DNA from: Kitagawia praeruptora
Lineage: Eukaryota; Streptophyta; Magnoliopsida; Apiales; Apiaceae
Direction of reading: 5' to 3'
NCBI GenBank assembly: GCA_037693485.1
Contig: CM075346.1
Location: 47,352,001-47,416,000, forward strand
Length of the DNA stretch: 64,000 bases
Made by a program: the position numbers and the translations under genes. This document shows, piece by piece, positions 1 to 12,780 of the stretch; positions within the stretch are counted from its first letter, which is position 1; the number at the start of each line of letters is the position of its first letter. The notes beneath the pieces were generated by a model. That model made no database searches, was not told the DNA's origin, and worked only from the letters and a program-made list of their open reading frames with translations.

Positions 1-1953
1 ATTGTATTTTAACTCTTATAGTGAGGTGAAGTTAAAGTGAGGTGATTCTCGTTCTAAGACCCAAGTCCTAGGCACTAGCGGGGAGTTAGTGGCATTTGCA
101 CCGTGAATAAGAGGAAAGACCCAAGACCTTTCATCTAAGACCCAAGACCGGAAAAAGCTAAGGATTTATAGTCTACAACAAGGGTTCTACATCAACTTTG
201 AAGAAGTAGCGGGGAGTTGCTGTCTAAGATAAGTTGTGTAGGTTTACAACGACTTTGAGGGAGTAACGGGGAGTTACGGTCCAAGATAAGTCTTGTATTT
301 ATTTTTATTGTGAGGTGGTGTCGGGGAGATACGCACCAAGACCAATATTTGTAAGGTTGTAAAGGCTTCTCCGCCTACTAAAGGAGCGAGTTTATTTTTA
401 ACGAAATATCGAGTCCGAAGAGGAGCTCGGGGATTGGAGTAGGGGTGAGCAAATCCATTAGGGGTTGCACCATTGCGAACCAGGATAAAATTTCCTGTGT
501 ACTCTCTTTCCTTGTCTTTTATTTCTGCACTTATAAACTGCATAACGACTCGGTGAAAGTTTTAAAAAGGGAAAATTATTATAAAATGCCATAATAATTT
601 TTAAATTGGACATTAAGCTATTCAACCCCCCTTCAAGCTTAAAATAGCCCTCTTACGGGACCTAACACCCACCCTTGAGTTCATATGAGTTTTTGATATA
701 GTTTTAATGTTATATAAAGATAAGTTCATGTTTAGGAGTTTTATGATTGTTTGGTTGAATAAAATGTGTAAAATGGGGGGTGTTGGATTGTAGCCACACC
801 AATGACCTTAGAGAGGTATGATGGTTGTTTTTTGAGGTTATGGATGTATGGGTTGCTTTGGTTGGTTGTTTGGAGTGTTTGTAAAATGGAAATGTCCGAG
901 TTATAGCCGTCGTAATGACGAAATTTCGTTAGCCCTTAAAAACAATGAAACCCTGAAACCATAAAACTGTTTCTGGACTTACCACTACCTATGGTTGTGT
1001 AGATATTGATGTCTAGTTTACGTGGCCGTAAGAATTATGTCAAAAGAGTTTACAGTTTGTGAGTTATGACCATTTTAGTGAAAGCGATTCAAGAAACAAT
1101 GTCGCAAAAATGTACCAACTTTGAGGATAAGTTCGAGACCCTTAAAAATGGAATTTGAGTGTAATATTTTGAGGATAAATGCTAAAGTCAGTTAGCAAGA
1201 TATGAGCGAAGGTTTTGAGTCCAAAAGATTATTTTTCGATTTTATAAAAATGCATCAGCGAAGGTTGCGCAAGTGAAAATCCTTAAGAACACGACTTAGA
1301 AACCAATGTTGTAAATGGTTAAGTATAACTTGAATTCGAGGATCAATTTTGAACCAAACTTATGACTTAAGTGTTTGATGATTAGCATGGACTTAGTACG
1401 AGTCTAGGGGAACCCCTTAGTGCCTTGTTTATGATTGGCTTAAGTATCTAAGAGTTGAGTTATAAGTGGATCGTATAGGAGATTAATCGTGTAATTTCTT
1501 GACTTGTTTAGATTGTCGGACCTCGCTACGAGCCCCTACTACATCCGGAGAACCAAGCAAGTACACTAAAACCTACTCTATTGTTCAGAGTATATATATG
1601 TTTCAATGTATGGTATATGTTAGTTCAAAATGATTTTTTTTACAAGTTATAAGTATTTCATCTTGTTACTCAACTACCGGATATTGATGCAATTGAATGC
1701 ATGTATATATATTATTGTTGTGAATATTATCCGGATAATATATAAGTATGGTAGTATGTATAAGAGTTATTGGTCCATATGATTGGGACAAGTATCGAGG
1801 TACATTGTTCGTACTCGAAGGGAGATAAATGCCTTGGAAAACTATCTTGTTAATTATTGGAGGTGATGAGAGATTTGATCTGGATCATTTTATTCGAATC
1901 CATGATCAAAGCAGTCGTTCATATTTTTCCTCTTATATTTCGAGAGGAGAGTG
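1..1953. other. Flanking non-coding repeat DNA left of element A
   Basis: No convincing coding frame is visible. Positions 79-345 hold four degenerate units with a CGGGGAG core (listed separately). From about 700 to 1950 the texture (clauses about CGTCGTAATGACG, CCTCGCTACGAGCCCC and many TATATA runs) resembles the long LTR of a chromovirus-type gypsy element, but I see neither a terminus nor a partner LTR, so this is only an impression. This DNA was the target of element A: removing A and one copy of its duplication joins 1958 to 63986. It may be part of an older element that extends beyond the window. Confidence 0.4.
79..345 (+). repeat. Four degenerate hairpin units with CGGGGAG core
   Basis: The core CGGGGAG occurs about four times (near 79, 210, 267 and 322). 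In most copies it sits in the loop of a small inverted repeat: CACTA/TAGTG, GTAAC/GTTAC and GTG/CAC arms. The copies are followed or preceded by related words such as CTAAGACCCAAG, CTAAGATAAG and CCAAGATAAG. Spacing is 50-130 bp, so this is a diverged repeat rather than a clean tandem array. Confidence 0.5.
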
Positions 1954-1958
1954 ATTTA
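1954..1958. repeat. Left target-site duplication of element A (ATTTA)
   Basis: ATTTA directly precedes the TGTTGGG end of the left LTR and is repeated at 63981-63985 directly after the CTAACA end of the other LTR. This defines the outer limits of the whole nest. Confidence 0.93.
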
Positions 1959-3512
1959 TGTTGGGTTTCGGGGCATAAACATAGCGGATATAAAGCGTAA
2001 AAACAAATAAAAACGAAACCCAAAACTAGGATCCATGTATAAGTTGTGACTGATTATGGAGAAACAAATTCATACCAGTTAAGAGCTATACGAATTCTGA
2101 AAGATGGAGGTCCTAGATTGCAATCACCACACAACCCTTGTGTCAAGATCCGTGTCTCTAAATCGTCCTCACGAACGTTCGATCCTTCAATGACCCAAGG
2201 AGCAGGTACTAGCCAAATAAAACGCCTCTCTCTCTCTCTAGCCTCTCTTTGATATTAGAGCTGCTAGGGTTTTTCCCAAAAACGATTTTCTTAAAAACTT
2301 AACCTAAAATTATACATCATTATGTATATATAGGGTAGAGAGATTGGGCTTAACCCTAATCATTTTGGGTTTTAACTAAACCAATCTGATTTGGGTTTTT
2401 AATGAATTAAATTCGAATTATAATTTAATTAACTAGGTCCAATCCCAATTAATTAAATAACAAAATTCGAATTTATAATCATTTAATTAAAAATGAAATC
2501 TGATTTTGAAAATCAAATTCGAAATATAATTATTTAATTTAAATCTAGCATTTAAATTAAAACTCCTTTTAAAACGTTCTAAGTGTGTAACCGTTTAGGT
2601 TATTATTACGTTGACAATAATTTTAATATTCAATAATAAAATTATAAACAATGAGCGGTATCTAGTAATACATCATTGCTACCCAAGTAATAATAATAAT
2701 TGGTGATCCAATTTAAACCTTTCGTGACTAATGTTTCCGTGTAATATAATCCCTTTAACCAAATATTATAGATTAAACTCGAGGCATGTCTTTAGTCATC
2801 CTCTTCAACATTTAATCCAGATTTACTTGATCAATGAGTAGACTATTAAAAACAAATCATTATTTGAGCACGGCCATGCATTTTATAGTCTCACTCAATC
2901 AAGAGGCCAATAATGTTTCTCCTAATTATAGGAGGGTTAAATCTTTTATCTATCATTCATATTTCTCATACGACTCATGATATACCCGATGTCCACTTTT
3001 ATCATCACCCGGTCAAAGGTAACTTTTAATGTTGTCAAAGTATATTAATCCTCGTATAGAAATATAATGATCTCAAGTCAAAGGATCATTACACCATTAC
3101 CACTGTGAGTCATTCTTATGACTTTATTAAACATGAAGAATCTCACTTGTGGGTCTGTCCAGTACCATGTACTCCTACATGTACCTATGTATTGACTTTA
3201 GTATGTCCATACTTATAACCAATGAGATGTGGTTATCTGTCAAACAACATACTAGTCTATCTGTATATTATCATTATTCTATATAATAATACTTTGACTA
3301 GGGACATTTAAGAATATGATATATTATATAATCTCAAGTTCAAGTCATGTACTTAAACTATACAATGTGTATCATGATTCTAAGGACACTTATTATGCTA
3401 ACAAATATATCGCAGTAATTAAAGTCATAAAAAATACGTTTATTTAATAATCAAATGACATAAAGGTTTGTTCAAGAAACAATGTATTGCCTCTAGGGCA
3501 CCTACACTAACA
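1959..3512 (-). repeat. Element A 3' LTR (intact copy)
   Basis: Starts TGTTGGGTTTCGGGG and ends ACACTAACA on the plus strand, i.e. TG..CA. It is uninterrupted and 1554 bp, and serves as the reference for the right LTR, which is split into four parts. Contains a CT microsatellite near 2227-2240. A small open frame here (2046-2252) is not considered coding. Confidence 0.95.
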
Positions 3513-3525
3513 ATCTCCCACTTGC
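3513..3525 (-). other. Element A polypurine tract
   Basis: On the minus strand GTGGGAGATT abuts the 3' LTR. This is the expected plus-strand primer for the element. The same context (CTCCCACTTG on plus) is found in the related element D. Confidence 0.8.
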
Positions 3526-3526
3526 A

Positions 3527-6500
3527 CTAGAGCCAATCACCCATGTATCTAATACCCATGGAACTAGTGTGACCATCGTGCTTTTGCTGCGACAAGCCTT
3601 TGGTCAGTGGATCTGCAATGTTATCATTTGTGTGCACTTTACATATGTGTATGTCACCCCTTTCATTAATCTCTCGAATGAGGTGATATCTCCTGAGTAT
3701 ATGTTTGGATCGGGAGTGCGATCTAGGCTCTTTAGCCTGTGCAATGGCCCCATTATTATCGCAGTATAGATCAATGGGATCTGCAATCGATGGAACCACT
3801 TCCAAATCAGTAATGAATTTTCGAATCCAAACAGCCTCCTTAGCCGCTCCACAAGCTGCAATGTACTCAGCCTCCATTGTAGAATCAGCTACTGTTTCTT
3901 GCTTTGAACTCTTCCAGCTTACAGCACCTCCGTTTAGACAAAACACAAAACCAGAATGTGATACAGTATCATCCCTGTCTGTTTGGAAACTTGCATCGGT
4001 GTAACTTTTTACAACCAGTTTCTCCTCTCCTCCATACACCAAGAATGAATCTTTAGTCCTTTTCAGGTACTTTAGAATATTCTTGACTGCTGTCCAGTGA
4101 CCTTCACCTGGATTAGACTGGTATCTGCTCGTCATGCTCAAAGCATACGAAACATCTGGGCGAGTACATACCATTGCATACATGATAGATCCAATTACTG
4201 ATGCATATGGAACCTTACTCATGTGGTCCTTCTCATCCAATGATTTCGGACACTGGTCTTTAGAGATCGTTATCCCTTGAGACACGGAGACATAACCCCT
4301 TTTGCATTTTGCATACCAAAACGATGCAAAACCTTATCAATGTATGTACTCTGACTTAGACCGATCATCCTTTTAGATCTATCTCTATAGATCCTCATTC
4401 CTAGAATGTAGGTTGCCTCTCCTAAGTCTTTCATAGAGAAATTGCTCCCTAACCAAGTCTTAACAGCCTTTAGAGAAGGTATGTCATTCCCCATTAGTAG
4501 TATACCATCAACATATACAGTACTATGAATGCCACATGGCTCCCACTAACCTTCTTGTAAACACAAGGTTCATCCTCGTTTTGAATAAAGCCATACTCCT
4601 TGACTGTTTCATCAAAACGGATATTCCATCTCCTAGAGGCTTGCTTCAATCCATAAATGGATCGACGTAATTTACATACCTTGCCAACATTCCTTGGATC
4701 GACAAAACCTTCAGGTTGTGTCATGTACACATCCTCTTCAAGGCTTCCATTAAGGAAGGCTATTTTGACATCCATTTGCCAGATTTCATAATCATGGAAT
4801 GCTGCAATGGCAAGCAAAATCCTTATGGATTTGACCATAGCCACTGGTGAGAAAGTTTCATCATAGTCAATACCATGAATTTGTTTGAAACCTTTTGCAA
4901 CAAACCTCTCTTTATAGATCTGAACATTTCCATCCATGTCAGTTTTCTTCTTGAAAACCCATTTGCACCCTACGGGTTATACCCCTTCAGGTGGATCAAC
5001 CAAATTCCATACTTGGTTTTCGTACATGGAATCCATCTCGGATTTCATGGCTTCAAGCCATCTCTTAGAGTCTGGACTGTTCATATCATCTTGATATGTG
5101 AGAGGCACATCTTCATCTATGAGCATCAAATCACCACAATGAGTCAAGAGAAATCCATATCTCTCTGGCTCATGGCGAATTCTACCAGATCTACGAACAA
5201 CCTGTGTTTCTTGAGCATTATCATTATCCTGCTCTTGTTCCACTTCAGGTTCAATGCTATTTTGTGGTTCTCGTTCTTCATCGAGATCTATAGTTCTCCC
5301 ACTGTTTCTTTTGGAAACAAAATCTCTTTCCATGAAGACAGCATCTCGAGCAATAAACACTTTTTGCTCAGAAGAACTATAAAAATAATACGCCTTTGTT
5401 TCACTAGGGTATCCCACAAAATTGCATTCTTCGGATTTAGGTCCAAGCTTGTCAGATACTTGACGTTTCACAAATGCCTTGCATCCCCAAACTTTCATAA
5501 AGCTCATGCCTGACCGTTTCTCCATCCATATCTCGTATGGAGTCTTTAGAACCTTCTTATTAGGAACACGGTTAAGTGTGAAAGCCGCTGTTTCTAGAGC
5601 GTAACCCCAGAAACTAATTGGAAGATCTGCATGACTCATCATCGATCGTACCATGTCCAACAGGGTGCCATTTCTCCTCTCTGAAACTCCATTCCATTGA
5701 GGTATGCCTGGCGGAGTGAGTTGTGATACAATACCACACTCTTTTAAATACTCTTTAAATTCGGTGCTTAGGTATTCACCCCCACGATTGGATCGTAAGA
5801 TCTTAATACTTGTACCTCCGCCTATTTGCTTCTCTACTTCAGCCTTGTATTCTTTGAACTTTTCAAAGGAATCGGATTTATTCTTCATAAGATATACATA
5901 TCCATATCTACTGAAATCATCAGTAAATGTTATGAAGTAGTAGTAGCCTCCTCTAGCCATCACACGCATTGGACCACATACATCACTATGTATTAGCTCC
6001 AGACGTTCAGTAGCCCTTTAACCCTTACCAGTGAAAGAGGCTTTAGTCATCTTACCAAGCAAACAAGATTCGCATTCATCATATGATTCAAAATCAAACT
6101 TATCGAAGTATCCATCCTTATGTAATTTGGATATGCGTTTCTCATTTATATGGCCTAGACGACAATGCCAGAGGTATGTTTGATTTGAGTCATTAATTTT
6201 AAGTCGTTTGTTTTCTATGTTATAGACAAGATTATCTAAATCAAGAACATATAAAACATTAAATAAACGCGCAACACCATAGGTTAAATCATTCAAAGCA
6301 AAAGAGCAACTGTTGTTCTTTATTGTAAAGGAAAAACCTTTCTTGTCCAAACAAGAAACAGAAATAATGTTTCTGTGAATCGCAGGCACGTAAAAACAGT
6401 CTTCAAGTTCTAAAACAAGCCCAGATGGCAAAGATAAATAATAAGTCCCTACAGCTAAAGCAGCAACTCTTGCTCCATTGCCTACTCGTAGGTCCACTTC

Positions 6501-6689
6501 TCCCTTAGCCAAAGTCATACTTCTCTGCAGTTCCTGCACATTTATACAAATGTGAGAAGCACATCCAGTATCCAATACCCAAGATGTAGAAATAGACAGA
6601 TTGACTTCTATAACATAAATACCTGATCCAGAAATCTGAGCACCCTTCATTTTCTTCAGATCTTCCAAATAAGCTGGACAGTTTCTCTT
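3527..6689 (-). pseudogene. Element A pol (PR-IN-RT-RNase H), broken
   Basis: This is the polyprotein region that would provide protease, integrase, reverse transcriptase and RNase H for copia retrotransposition. Reading down the minus strand: protease with LDTGCASHIC (about 6575), HHCC-type pre-integrase ending CESCLLGKM (about 6060), integrase core with TDDFSRYGYVYL and ILRSNRGGEYL (the usual D after RS is N here), GVSERRNGTLLDM, the FVGYP region, RT with QMDVKIAFLNG (about 4770), and RNase H to ADPLTKG near 3560. Breaks: in-frame TAA at 6020-6018 and 4979-4977; a 2-nt TA duplication at the RT active site near 4515, where the second Asp of YVDD is also Gly; and a short extra insertion shifting frame near 4285. 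Clearly inactive. The RNase H part (4285-3527) is still open. Confidence 0.93.
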
Positions 6690-7493
6690 CTAGTGACCAG
6701 GCTTGTGGCAATAGTGACAATTACCTTTGTCAGCCTTTGCGACATCTCCCTTCGGTTTTTTAGCCTTTTTGAAAGAGGGCTTATAAGGACCAAGATCTTT
6801 TGATGCAATCTTTTTCTTGCCCTTCCATTTCCCCTTTCCCTTAGCACCTTTCTTGCCCACCATCATTATGGGAGCTTTCTCAGGTGCCTTGACCATATTT
6901 GCTTCAGTGGTCCTCAGCATGGCCAACAATTCCATAGGAGTCTTTTCTTGCTCATTCATATTAAAAGTCATAATGAACTGAGTATAGTCGCTATTTAAAG
7001 ATTGCAAGATTATATCGACTTGAGCCTCTCGCTGAAGCGGGAAACCCAAACGAGCAAGGTAATCACAATACCCAATCATCTTTAGAACATGTGGTCCGAC
7101 TGGTCCGTTGCCCTGCTTGCACGAGAAGAGTGCTTTGCTCGTGTTAAACTTTTCCACACGAGCCTGTGATTGAAACATCTTTGAAAGATGTTCAAACATA
7201 GTATAAGCATTCATATCAAAATGCTGCTTCTGAAGCTCAGCATCCATAGTGGCAAGCATAAGACAAGTCACATCAGTCGCATCATCAATATGCTTCTGAT
7301 AAGCATTTTGTTGAGCAAGAGTGGCATTGGCAGCAGGGGCTGCCGGTGGAGGAATATCAATCACATAAGATTTCTTTTCCTACATGAGAACAATTCTCAA
7401 ATTCCTAGACCAGTCTAGGAAGTTTGATCCTGTCAGCTTGTCCTTCTCAAGGACTGATCGCACAGAGAAAGTGTTGTTTGTGTTTTGTGCCAT
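6690..7493 (-). pseudogene. Element A gag (nucleocapsid), broken
   Basis: Structural protein that would build the virus-like particle. The ATG is at 7493-7491, and an opening stretch with KLTGSNFLDWSRNLRI is typical of copia gag. A TAG at 7382-7380 (about codon 38) and a TAG at 6692-6690 interrupt it. The second stop falls inside the zinc knuckle CX2CX4HX4C, between its His and last Cys, where neighbouring families have Trp. The lysine-rich stretch before the knuckle is the expected RNA-binding region. Gag and pol share one frame here, so a single polyprotein was the ancestral state. Confidence 0.9.
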
Positions 7494-7840
7494 TTGTTTT
7501 CTACAATGATAAAATGCATAAGATAAGTTAGATTGTTACAATAATTATGTTCAAGTGATTATGACATATTCATAATATATCTCCCACTATTTTTATCAAA
7601 TTAATAGCCCTTACTATTAAATCGGAAAGAATATCCCATAAATCTTTCTAGTGAGCCAAGATCCATATTTCGTCATATCCTAAGTCAACCACTGGTAGTC
7701 CTTAAAAGATGATTATTTAGGTAGACAACAGTTGTCAATTATATCATATATAATTCTTGGATAGTTTGGTGAACAACATTTGATCTTATCTATCTAATAG
7801 ATTTTGAACCAAACTCTATGCTTCTAAGTTCATAATAGTT

Positions 7841-7928
7841 GAATATAACCGTTTATTTTCACCTTATTATGATGACTCAGTTAAGTTAGACCCAATGATA
7901 CAACGGTCGAATATAACCGCTTATATTC
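7841..7928. repeat. Two copies of a GAATATAACCG palindrome
   Basis: GAATATAACCG(C/T)TTAT(A/T)TTC occurs at 7841-7860 and 7909-7928. In the second copy the arms GAATAT and ATATTC are perfectly complementary, giving a 6-bp stem with an 8-nt loop. Confidence 0.7.
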
Positions 7929-8836
7929 GTCGCATCACACCACGATAGACAGGAGTCCCCTGCCACTGGCAGTCATTCCCCTTATCGATCTAGGATTCAA
8001 TGAGTGTTCATTCATTGAAAAGCATCCGATTAAAACTTAATATTTTTTAAGGGGTTTAGAATTAAAACGACCATGATCCCATCATAAAGAGATTCCCAAT
8101 TTTTCCTTGAATTAAATACTTTAAATCAATATTCATCAATAGTTTGATTTCCAGGTTGTTGGAGGAGTCACAAGTGGCCTCACTTAATACCCAACTTCCT
8201 TACAGGTAAAACCCGTTTTTGACAAAATCTCCCCATATCGAAATAATTGAAAATTCATATTTAATTCCGTGTTTCATAAACACAGAAATCTCATGATCGT
8301 TTGCTCATTTTAAAATCTTGAATCGTTACAGATTTTATCTTGTTTAGCATGGCAAGCATGGCATGGGTGACGTATCTAATACATGCATACAACATTAATC
8401 TAATTAAAGCATGCATCTTCTACTCTACACATACATTCCATACATCATATGTAAAGTGCATAAAGTAAACGTGCAATGGTTATGGCCCAATCCTATGTGA
8501 TCTTTTCAAGCTAATGAAAAGATCAAGGTCAATCTATGGTGGATAAATATAAATACAATTTACAAGTCTGCATTCTTCTCTTTTCTCCTTGGTTGCTTCT
8601 CCTCATTGATCGTCCTTCAATCTTGAAGTACATTACATTGAATAATTGAATACAACTTATACTAATGTACTTACATAATAAAACTCGAGTTACATTCGAG
8701 GTTAAACAATTACAAGAATGAAGAAAACGACATACAAGTCGTATTTATAAAACCATAAACCATTAAACTAAAGATCTTAAGGCCATAACCAGCACCATGC
8801 ACAAATAAATAATTAAGAATAAAAAAAACAAACATT

Positions 8837-8906
8837 GCGGGGGTCCGGGGGCGGCAGCCCCGGGCGGGGTCGGGGGCGGTAGCCCCGGGCGGGGTCCGGG
8901 GGCTCT
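8837..8906. repeat. GC-rich tandem repeat, G-quadruplex-prone
   Basis: About 2.5 copies of a 26-28 bp unit containing GGGGGCGG(C/T)AGCCCC and GGGCGGGGTC, in an otherwise AT-rich leader. The plus strand has many runs of 3-5 G. The retrotransposon sense strand is the C-rich one. Confidence 0.85.
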
Positions 8907-9302
8907 TCCTATTAAAAAACATCAATTTCTTAACAAAAGATCATATCTTTTAGCCTCTGCCGCCACTGCATCAAATACAGTTCTGGAAGCATGTATCATA
9001 TACATTTAAATCGTATCCCAGTTTACAGATCGTGTCCATACACAATCTGTCTAACAGTTTATATCAATTTATAAAACATACAACATGCATAACATACAAA
9101 ATCGCATACTAATCAGTCATGGCAGATTATAAACATGCTTGTATCATTATATCATAATATACAACATAACAGAATCATATATGGACGGCATAACATATTA
9201 TAATCGACATATCTCATTACTGTATCATGGCAGATTCATATAACATGCATACATGCATCGAATACAGTAAACACGTAACCAAATCAGTCCCTTATACACG
9301 TA

Positions 9303-9314
9303 GCTCTGATACCA
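9303..9314 (-). other. Element A primer binding site (tRNA-iMet)
   Basis: The minus strand reads TGGTATCAGAGC, the standard plant copia primer site complementary to the 3' end of initiator tRNA-Met. It lies 1 nt from the LTR end at 9316. Confidence 0.93.
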
Positions 9315-9315
9315 A

Positions 9316-10715
9316 TGTTGGGTTTCGGGGCATAAACGCAGCGGATATAAAGCGTAAAACCAAATAAAAATGAAACCCAAAACTAGGATCCATGTATAAG
9401 TTGTGACTGATTATGGAGAAACGAATTCATACCAGTTAAGAGCTATACGAATTCTGAAAGGTGGATGTCCTAGATTGCAATCACCACACAGCCCTTGTGT
9501 TAAGATCCGTGTCTCTAAATCGTCCACACGAACGTTCGATCCTTCAATGACCCAAGGAGCAGGTACTAGCCAAATAAAACGCCTCTCTCTCTCTCTAGCC
9601 TCTCTTTGATATTAGAGCTGCTAGGGTTTTTCCGAAAAACAATTTTCTGAAAAACTTAACCTAAAATTATACATCATTATGTATATATAGGGTAGAAAGA
9701 TTGGGCTTAACCCTAATCATTTTGGGTTTTAACTAAACCAATCTGATTTGGGTTTTTAATGAATTAAATTCGAATTATAATTTAATTAACTAGGTCCAAT
9801 CCCAATTAATTAAATAACCAAATTCGAATTTATAAGCATTTAATTAAAAACGAAATCTGATTTCAAAAATCAAATTCGAATTATAATTATTTAATTTAAA
9901 TCTATCATTTAAATTAAAACTCCTTTTAAAACGTTCTAAGTGTGTAACCCTTTAGGTTATTATTACGTTGGCAATAATTTTAATATACAATAATAAAATT
10001 ATAAACAATGAGCGGTATCTAGTAATACATCATTGCTACCCAAGTAATAATAATAATTGGTTATCCAATTTAAACCTTTCTTGACTAATGTTTCCGTGTA
10101 ATATAATCCCTTTAACCAAATATTATAGATTAAACTCGAGGCATGTCTTTAGTCATCCTCTTCAACATTTAATCCGGATTTACTTGATCAATGAGTAGAC
10201 TATTAAAAACAAATCATTATTTGAGCACGGCCACGCATTTTATAGTCTCACTCAATCAAGAGGCCAATAATATCTCTCCTAATTATAGGAGGGTTAAATC
10301 CTTTATCTATCATTCATATTTCTCATACGACTCATGATATACCCGATGTCCACTTTTATCATCACCCGGTCAAAGGTAACTTTTAATGTTGTCAAAGTAT
10401 ATTAATCCTCGTATAGAAATATAATGATCTCAAGTCAAAGGATCATTACACCATTACCACTGTGAGTCATTCCTATGACTTTATTAAACATGAAGAATCT
10501 CACTTGTGGGTCTGTCCAGTACCATGTACTCCTACATGTACCTATGTATTGACTTTAGTATCTCCATACTTATAACCAATGAGATGTGGTTATCTGTCAA
10601 ACAACATACTAGTCTATCTGTATATTATCATTGTCCTATATAATAATACTTTGACTAGGGACATTTAAGAATATGATATATTATATAATCTCAAGTTCAA
10701 GTCATGTACTTAAAC
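9316..10715 (-). repeat. Element A 5' LTR, piece 1 of 4
   Basis: Matches 1959-3358 of the left LTR closely. It stops at the LARD insertion, just after the duplicated TAAAC (10711-10715). Confidence 0.95.
10711..10715. repeat. LARD left target-site duplication (TAAAC)
   Basis: TAAAC is repeated at 37309-37313. The uninterrupted left LTR of A has a single copy at this site. Confidence 0.93.
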
Positions 10716-12670
10716 TGTAACACCCCGACTTCCAATATTGAAAATATATTTTTATATAATAAAATAGACTTTGATACAGGGGAATTTTAGAAAATTCCGG
10801 CATGAAGTATTCGTAATTCAGACTATCCACCTGTAATTCATCCCAACCAATTTCCAATTTAACAAATACAATTAAAACTTTATACACCAACGATTCCTCA
10901 CCGAGGATCGATTCCAGGTTATGGTATGAAACAAGAATCTAAACTATACAATTTATTACAATTTCTATTTCTACTCTGAATACAAAATTACTATACCATC
11001 TAATTCGTAGTGCAATCCCAATCTGTAATTAACCGCTCTAGCTCCGAAATCTATCCTATATAGAATGCCTCAACGCTATCCTTCGCAAGGATAAATGTAG
11101 TAGATCATCTTTAATCCTAACTGCAAAGGGTTAGGTAAAACAAAACAAGAGTGAGCCAAAGAACGCTCAGCAAGTTAATAATATAGTGACACAACGATAT
11201 TACGATAATTCATTGATGAACAATAATTTCATGAAAACATTCCTTTTCTTAAAACCATTCCATTATTAAAACATACTTTCAATAATTTTTTTTTTTAAAA
11301 TCATTTCCGTTGATTGGAGTTTTTTCACGACTATGGACAATACGGGTGATCAGCCACATAAAGTCCCCAGCCCGGACACTCGGTCCGTCTGGACATACAT
11401 TGGGTTCCCAATTAGGCAACACATTGGCCTTTAAAAGGTGCTGGACTGGTCCCACCAGAACTACAGCACAAAAATAAAACATGCTGGACCGGCGTCACCC
11501 GGCCTCTTACGCCTCCAATCTGAAGGAATCCGTAGAAAACATTTTTGACGGAATCCCCCACGATAAAACCTTTTCTTTCTTTTAAAACATTTCACTTTCA
11601 AGTCCTTTATACTCACTAATAACAGATCAGCCCAGTATAAGGAATTTTAAAAACATCTTTAATTAATTAATCCATTTTCATTTTCAATTATAAAAGACTG
11701 AGGTTTAGGGAAACAATTGAGATGCAGAATTATGAACAACAACAATAAGGTCAAGTTTCAAGGGAAGCATGTAATATAAGAATTCGTAAACGACAAAGCA
11801 ATAAGATTATATCAAGCATGTTATAATACGACAAAGCAGAATCATATATCAACAAGGAAATATAAATCTAGTAAGGAACACATCAATTATTCAGGATCTA
11901 GAATTGAACAACAGTTTATAAGGAAAATCATGAAATAAAGGAATCTGAAGTTCAACCGTAAATTAGAGTAACTGCACAAGGTATGACCACTTATTTCAAG
12001 GATTATCAATTTATGAAATTACGCTGCAAAGTTTGAATAACCAGAATACATTTGAATAGATTAAAATGAAGATTTAAGAAATTCTAAATTACCCAAGGTC
12101 TCACTCCTGTCGGCTAAGCACTCATAGGCTTTAGCTGCCAGAACCGGCATGACAATAATGAGTTTGAATAATTAGGAAGATCTCAATTCATTCTCGGTTT
12201 TAACCGTCACTGAGCAACACATGCCTCAACAACAGTATAAACCTCGAATTAGTTTACAATAATTTGAAGAAAAATGCTCTTTGAAAATATTAGTAAAGAC
12301 GAGGAATATTGAAATAAATTAATTTTTAAAGAAATTCAACACCTGAACAATAGGTGGGTAAAATAAACAATGACAGAGTAATTTGAGAATAAATGTTTGT
12401 AAATTAATAGAAGAAGAATGTTACTAGAATAAAAATGAAAGGTATATATACTAGCAAAATGATTTGAAAGAAACATCGTATAATTAACAGCACAGGTTTA
12501 CATTATTCAGAATAAATATGAAGAGTATAATGGCTAACAAGAAAGGATATCGAAAGAACCAATAAATAACACAGAAGGTTTCACATCACTTGAACAATAA
12601 GTGAGGGATAGTAAACTTGCCTCAATACATCGAGTTTCCATTTCCACTACATTAACTCCTTATCACTTTA
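10716..12670 (-). repeat. LARD 3' LTR, outer part
   Basis: Starts TGTAACACCCCGACTT and matches 30132 onwards. It lacks about 76 bp present in the other LTR (around 30640-30715); the gap here is near 11222 between short repeats (GAACAATA/GAATCAATA). The LTR is interrupted after 12670 by element B1. Confidence 0.9.
12666..12670. repeat. B1 left target-site duplication (CTTTA)
   Basis: CTTTA is repeated at 25299-25303. The empty site is seen in the sister LARD LTR near 32157. Confidence 0.95.
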
Positions 12671-12780
12671 TGTTAGATATAATTGATGTGATTTAATGTC
12701 AGTGTTTAAGTGTTACAGGTAAAGAGAGTTTAACTTGTTATTGAAAGCAGTTGTGTACAGAGTTTGAGTATACGCTGATT

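Larger units (their letters stand above)
7494..9302 (-). other. Element A 5' leader (untranslated)
   Basis: 1.8 kb between primer site and gag without coding sequence. It contains two copies of a 20-bp near-palindrome (7841-7860 and 7909-7928) and a GC-rich repeat (8837-8906). Long leaders are usual in Angela elements and are expected to hold packaging and dimerisation signals; that role is inferred. Confidence 0.75.

Noticed and set aside
274..543. 89-codon frame on the minus strand in the left flank
   Set aside because: Overlaps the degenerate hairpin repeats and shows no recognisable domain.
2046..2252. 68-codon frame in the LTR of element A (also 9403-9609)
   Set aside because: It lies inside both LTR copies and runs into a CT microsatellite; the copies differ without a coding pattern.
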